This document shows positions 64,000 through 64,000 of a stretch of DNA of 64,000 bases, in pieces. The notes under the pieces are model-generated. The model made no database searches. It was not told the DNA's origin and saw only the letters and a program-made list of their open reading frames with translations. Origin of the DNA: Bacteroidales bacterium (GTDB taxonomy: Bacteria; Bacteroidota; Bacteroidia; Bacteroidales; Lentimicrobiaceae); NCBI GenBank assembly GCA_016709025.1, contig JADJEQ010000022.1, positions 62,001 through 126,000 of the forward strand, given 5' to 3'. A program made the translations under genes and the position numbers. How positions within the stretch are numbered: the stretch's first letter is position 1; each line of letters opens with the position of its first letter.

Positions 64000-64000
64000 G
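63697..64000 (-). CDS. C-terminal end of a third giant T9SS protein (gene continues beyond the window)
   Basis: Open on the minus strand from the window edge to the stop at 63697, giving the last ~100 residues. It is nearly identical to the end of the 53476-57123 protein: YTTNDSEARFKLHFKAATG, FVYSYEHTVVINNTTNL, then the type A T9SS sorting domain GEIRIFDMTGREL ... QKVYVK. The N-terminal domains, including whether the cohesin-like part and 46-aa repeats are present, cannot be seen. A Thr replaces Ala at one position compared with the first copy. The small Gly-rich gene follows, as in copy 1. Confidence 0.85.
   Translation of the reverse strand, partial: NYTTNDSEARFKLHFKAATGIADPANSGIFVYSYEHTVVINNTTNLNGEIRIFDMTGRELKDANMSATSETRLPLQVAVGTYIVKVTTAQGTVNQKVYVK

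Noticed and set aside
1..64000. tRNA, rRNA, insertion sequence or prophage genes
   Set aside because: No transposase or integrase motif, cloverleaf sequence or rRNA segment was recognised by eye; a tRNAscan or IS search was not possible.

Overview
The window looks like a chromosomal stretch from a Bacteroidota bacterium, probably an environmental Bacteroidales-like lineage. The evidence is TAnnTTTG promoter boxes, a TonB-dependent receptor paired with a DUF4249 lipoprotein, a GWxTD-domain protein, MnmD, an NrtR/AraR-like Nudix regulator, C-terminal type IX secretion (T9SS) sorting domains, and many very large exported proteins built from PKD, GEVED, BACON and FN3-like modules. I see no rRNA, tRNA, CRISPR array, prophage or insertion sequence.

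Positions 1-22.6 kb hold ordinary housekeeping and metabolic genes: the end of a GWxTD protein, a small lipoprotein, hydE, thyA, folA, a TonB receptor/DUF4249 pair, a conserved protein often labelled asparagine synthetase B, dnaB, a TlpA-type thiol-disulfide protein, a GH65-like glycosidase, an FKBP isomerase, a PolB-like 3'-5' exonuclease, a lipoprotein-mnmD pair, an acylphosphatase with a conserved unknown protein, and a Nudix-type regulator divergent from a GH15-like glycosidase. The spacer between the last two holds a good promoter overlapped at its start site by a 21-bp palindrome, a likely operator. The dnaB spacer holds three different low-complexity arrays, including 24 telomere-like hexamers.

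Positions 23-64 kb are one long minus-strand island of giant exported proteins. Two architectures alternate. Type 1 (23.0-27.6 kb, 53.5-57.1 kb and a third gene running off the end) has a signal peptide, an N-terminal beta-rich domain with a cohesin/CBM-like pattern, internal repeats (12 x ~88 aa Ig-like or 9 x 46 aa) and, at its C-terminus, a T9SS type A sorting domain. Type 2 (seven loci between 27.8 and 61.6 kb) ends in a shared ~190-aa module: a beta-rich part followed by two dockerin-style calcium loops, stopping almost exactly at the C-terminus, usually in -LP. Type 2 front ends include two subtilisin-like proteases and adhesin or propeller-like regions. The protein at 39.8-44.8 kb carries both the cohesin-like domain and the dockerin module. 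Three adjacent type 2 loci (27.8-39.6 kb) are broken by frameshifts or an in-frame stop.

The island grew by duplication: the two protease genes with their terminators are tandem copies, and the 3' end of the 53.5-57.1 kb gene plus its small downstream gene is repeated almost perfectly at the right edge. The working inference is a cell-surface or extracellular complex, possibly cohesin-dockerin-like, made of T9SS-exported scaffolds and dockerin-bearing enzymes or adhesins. Dockerin loops are read directly from sequence. The cohesin assignment and any interaction are unproven.
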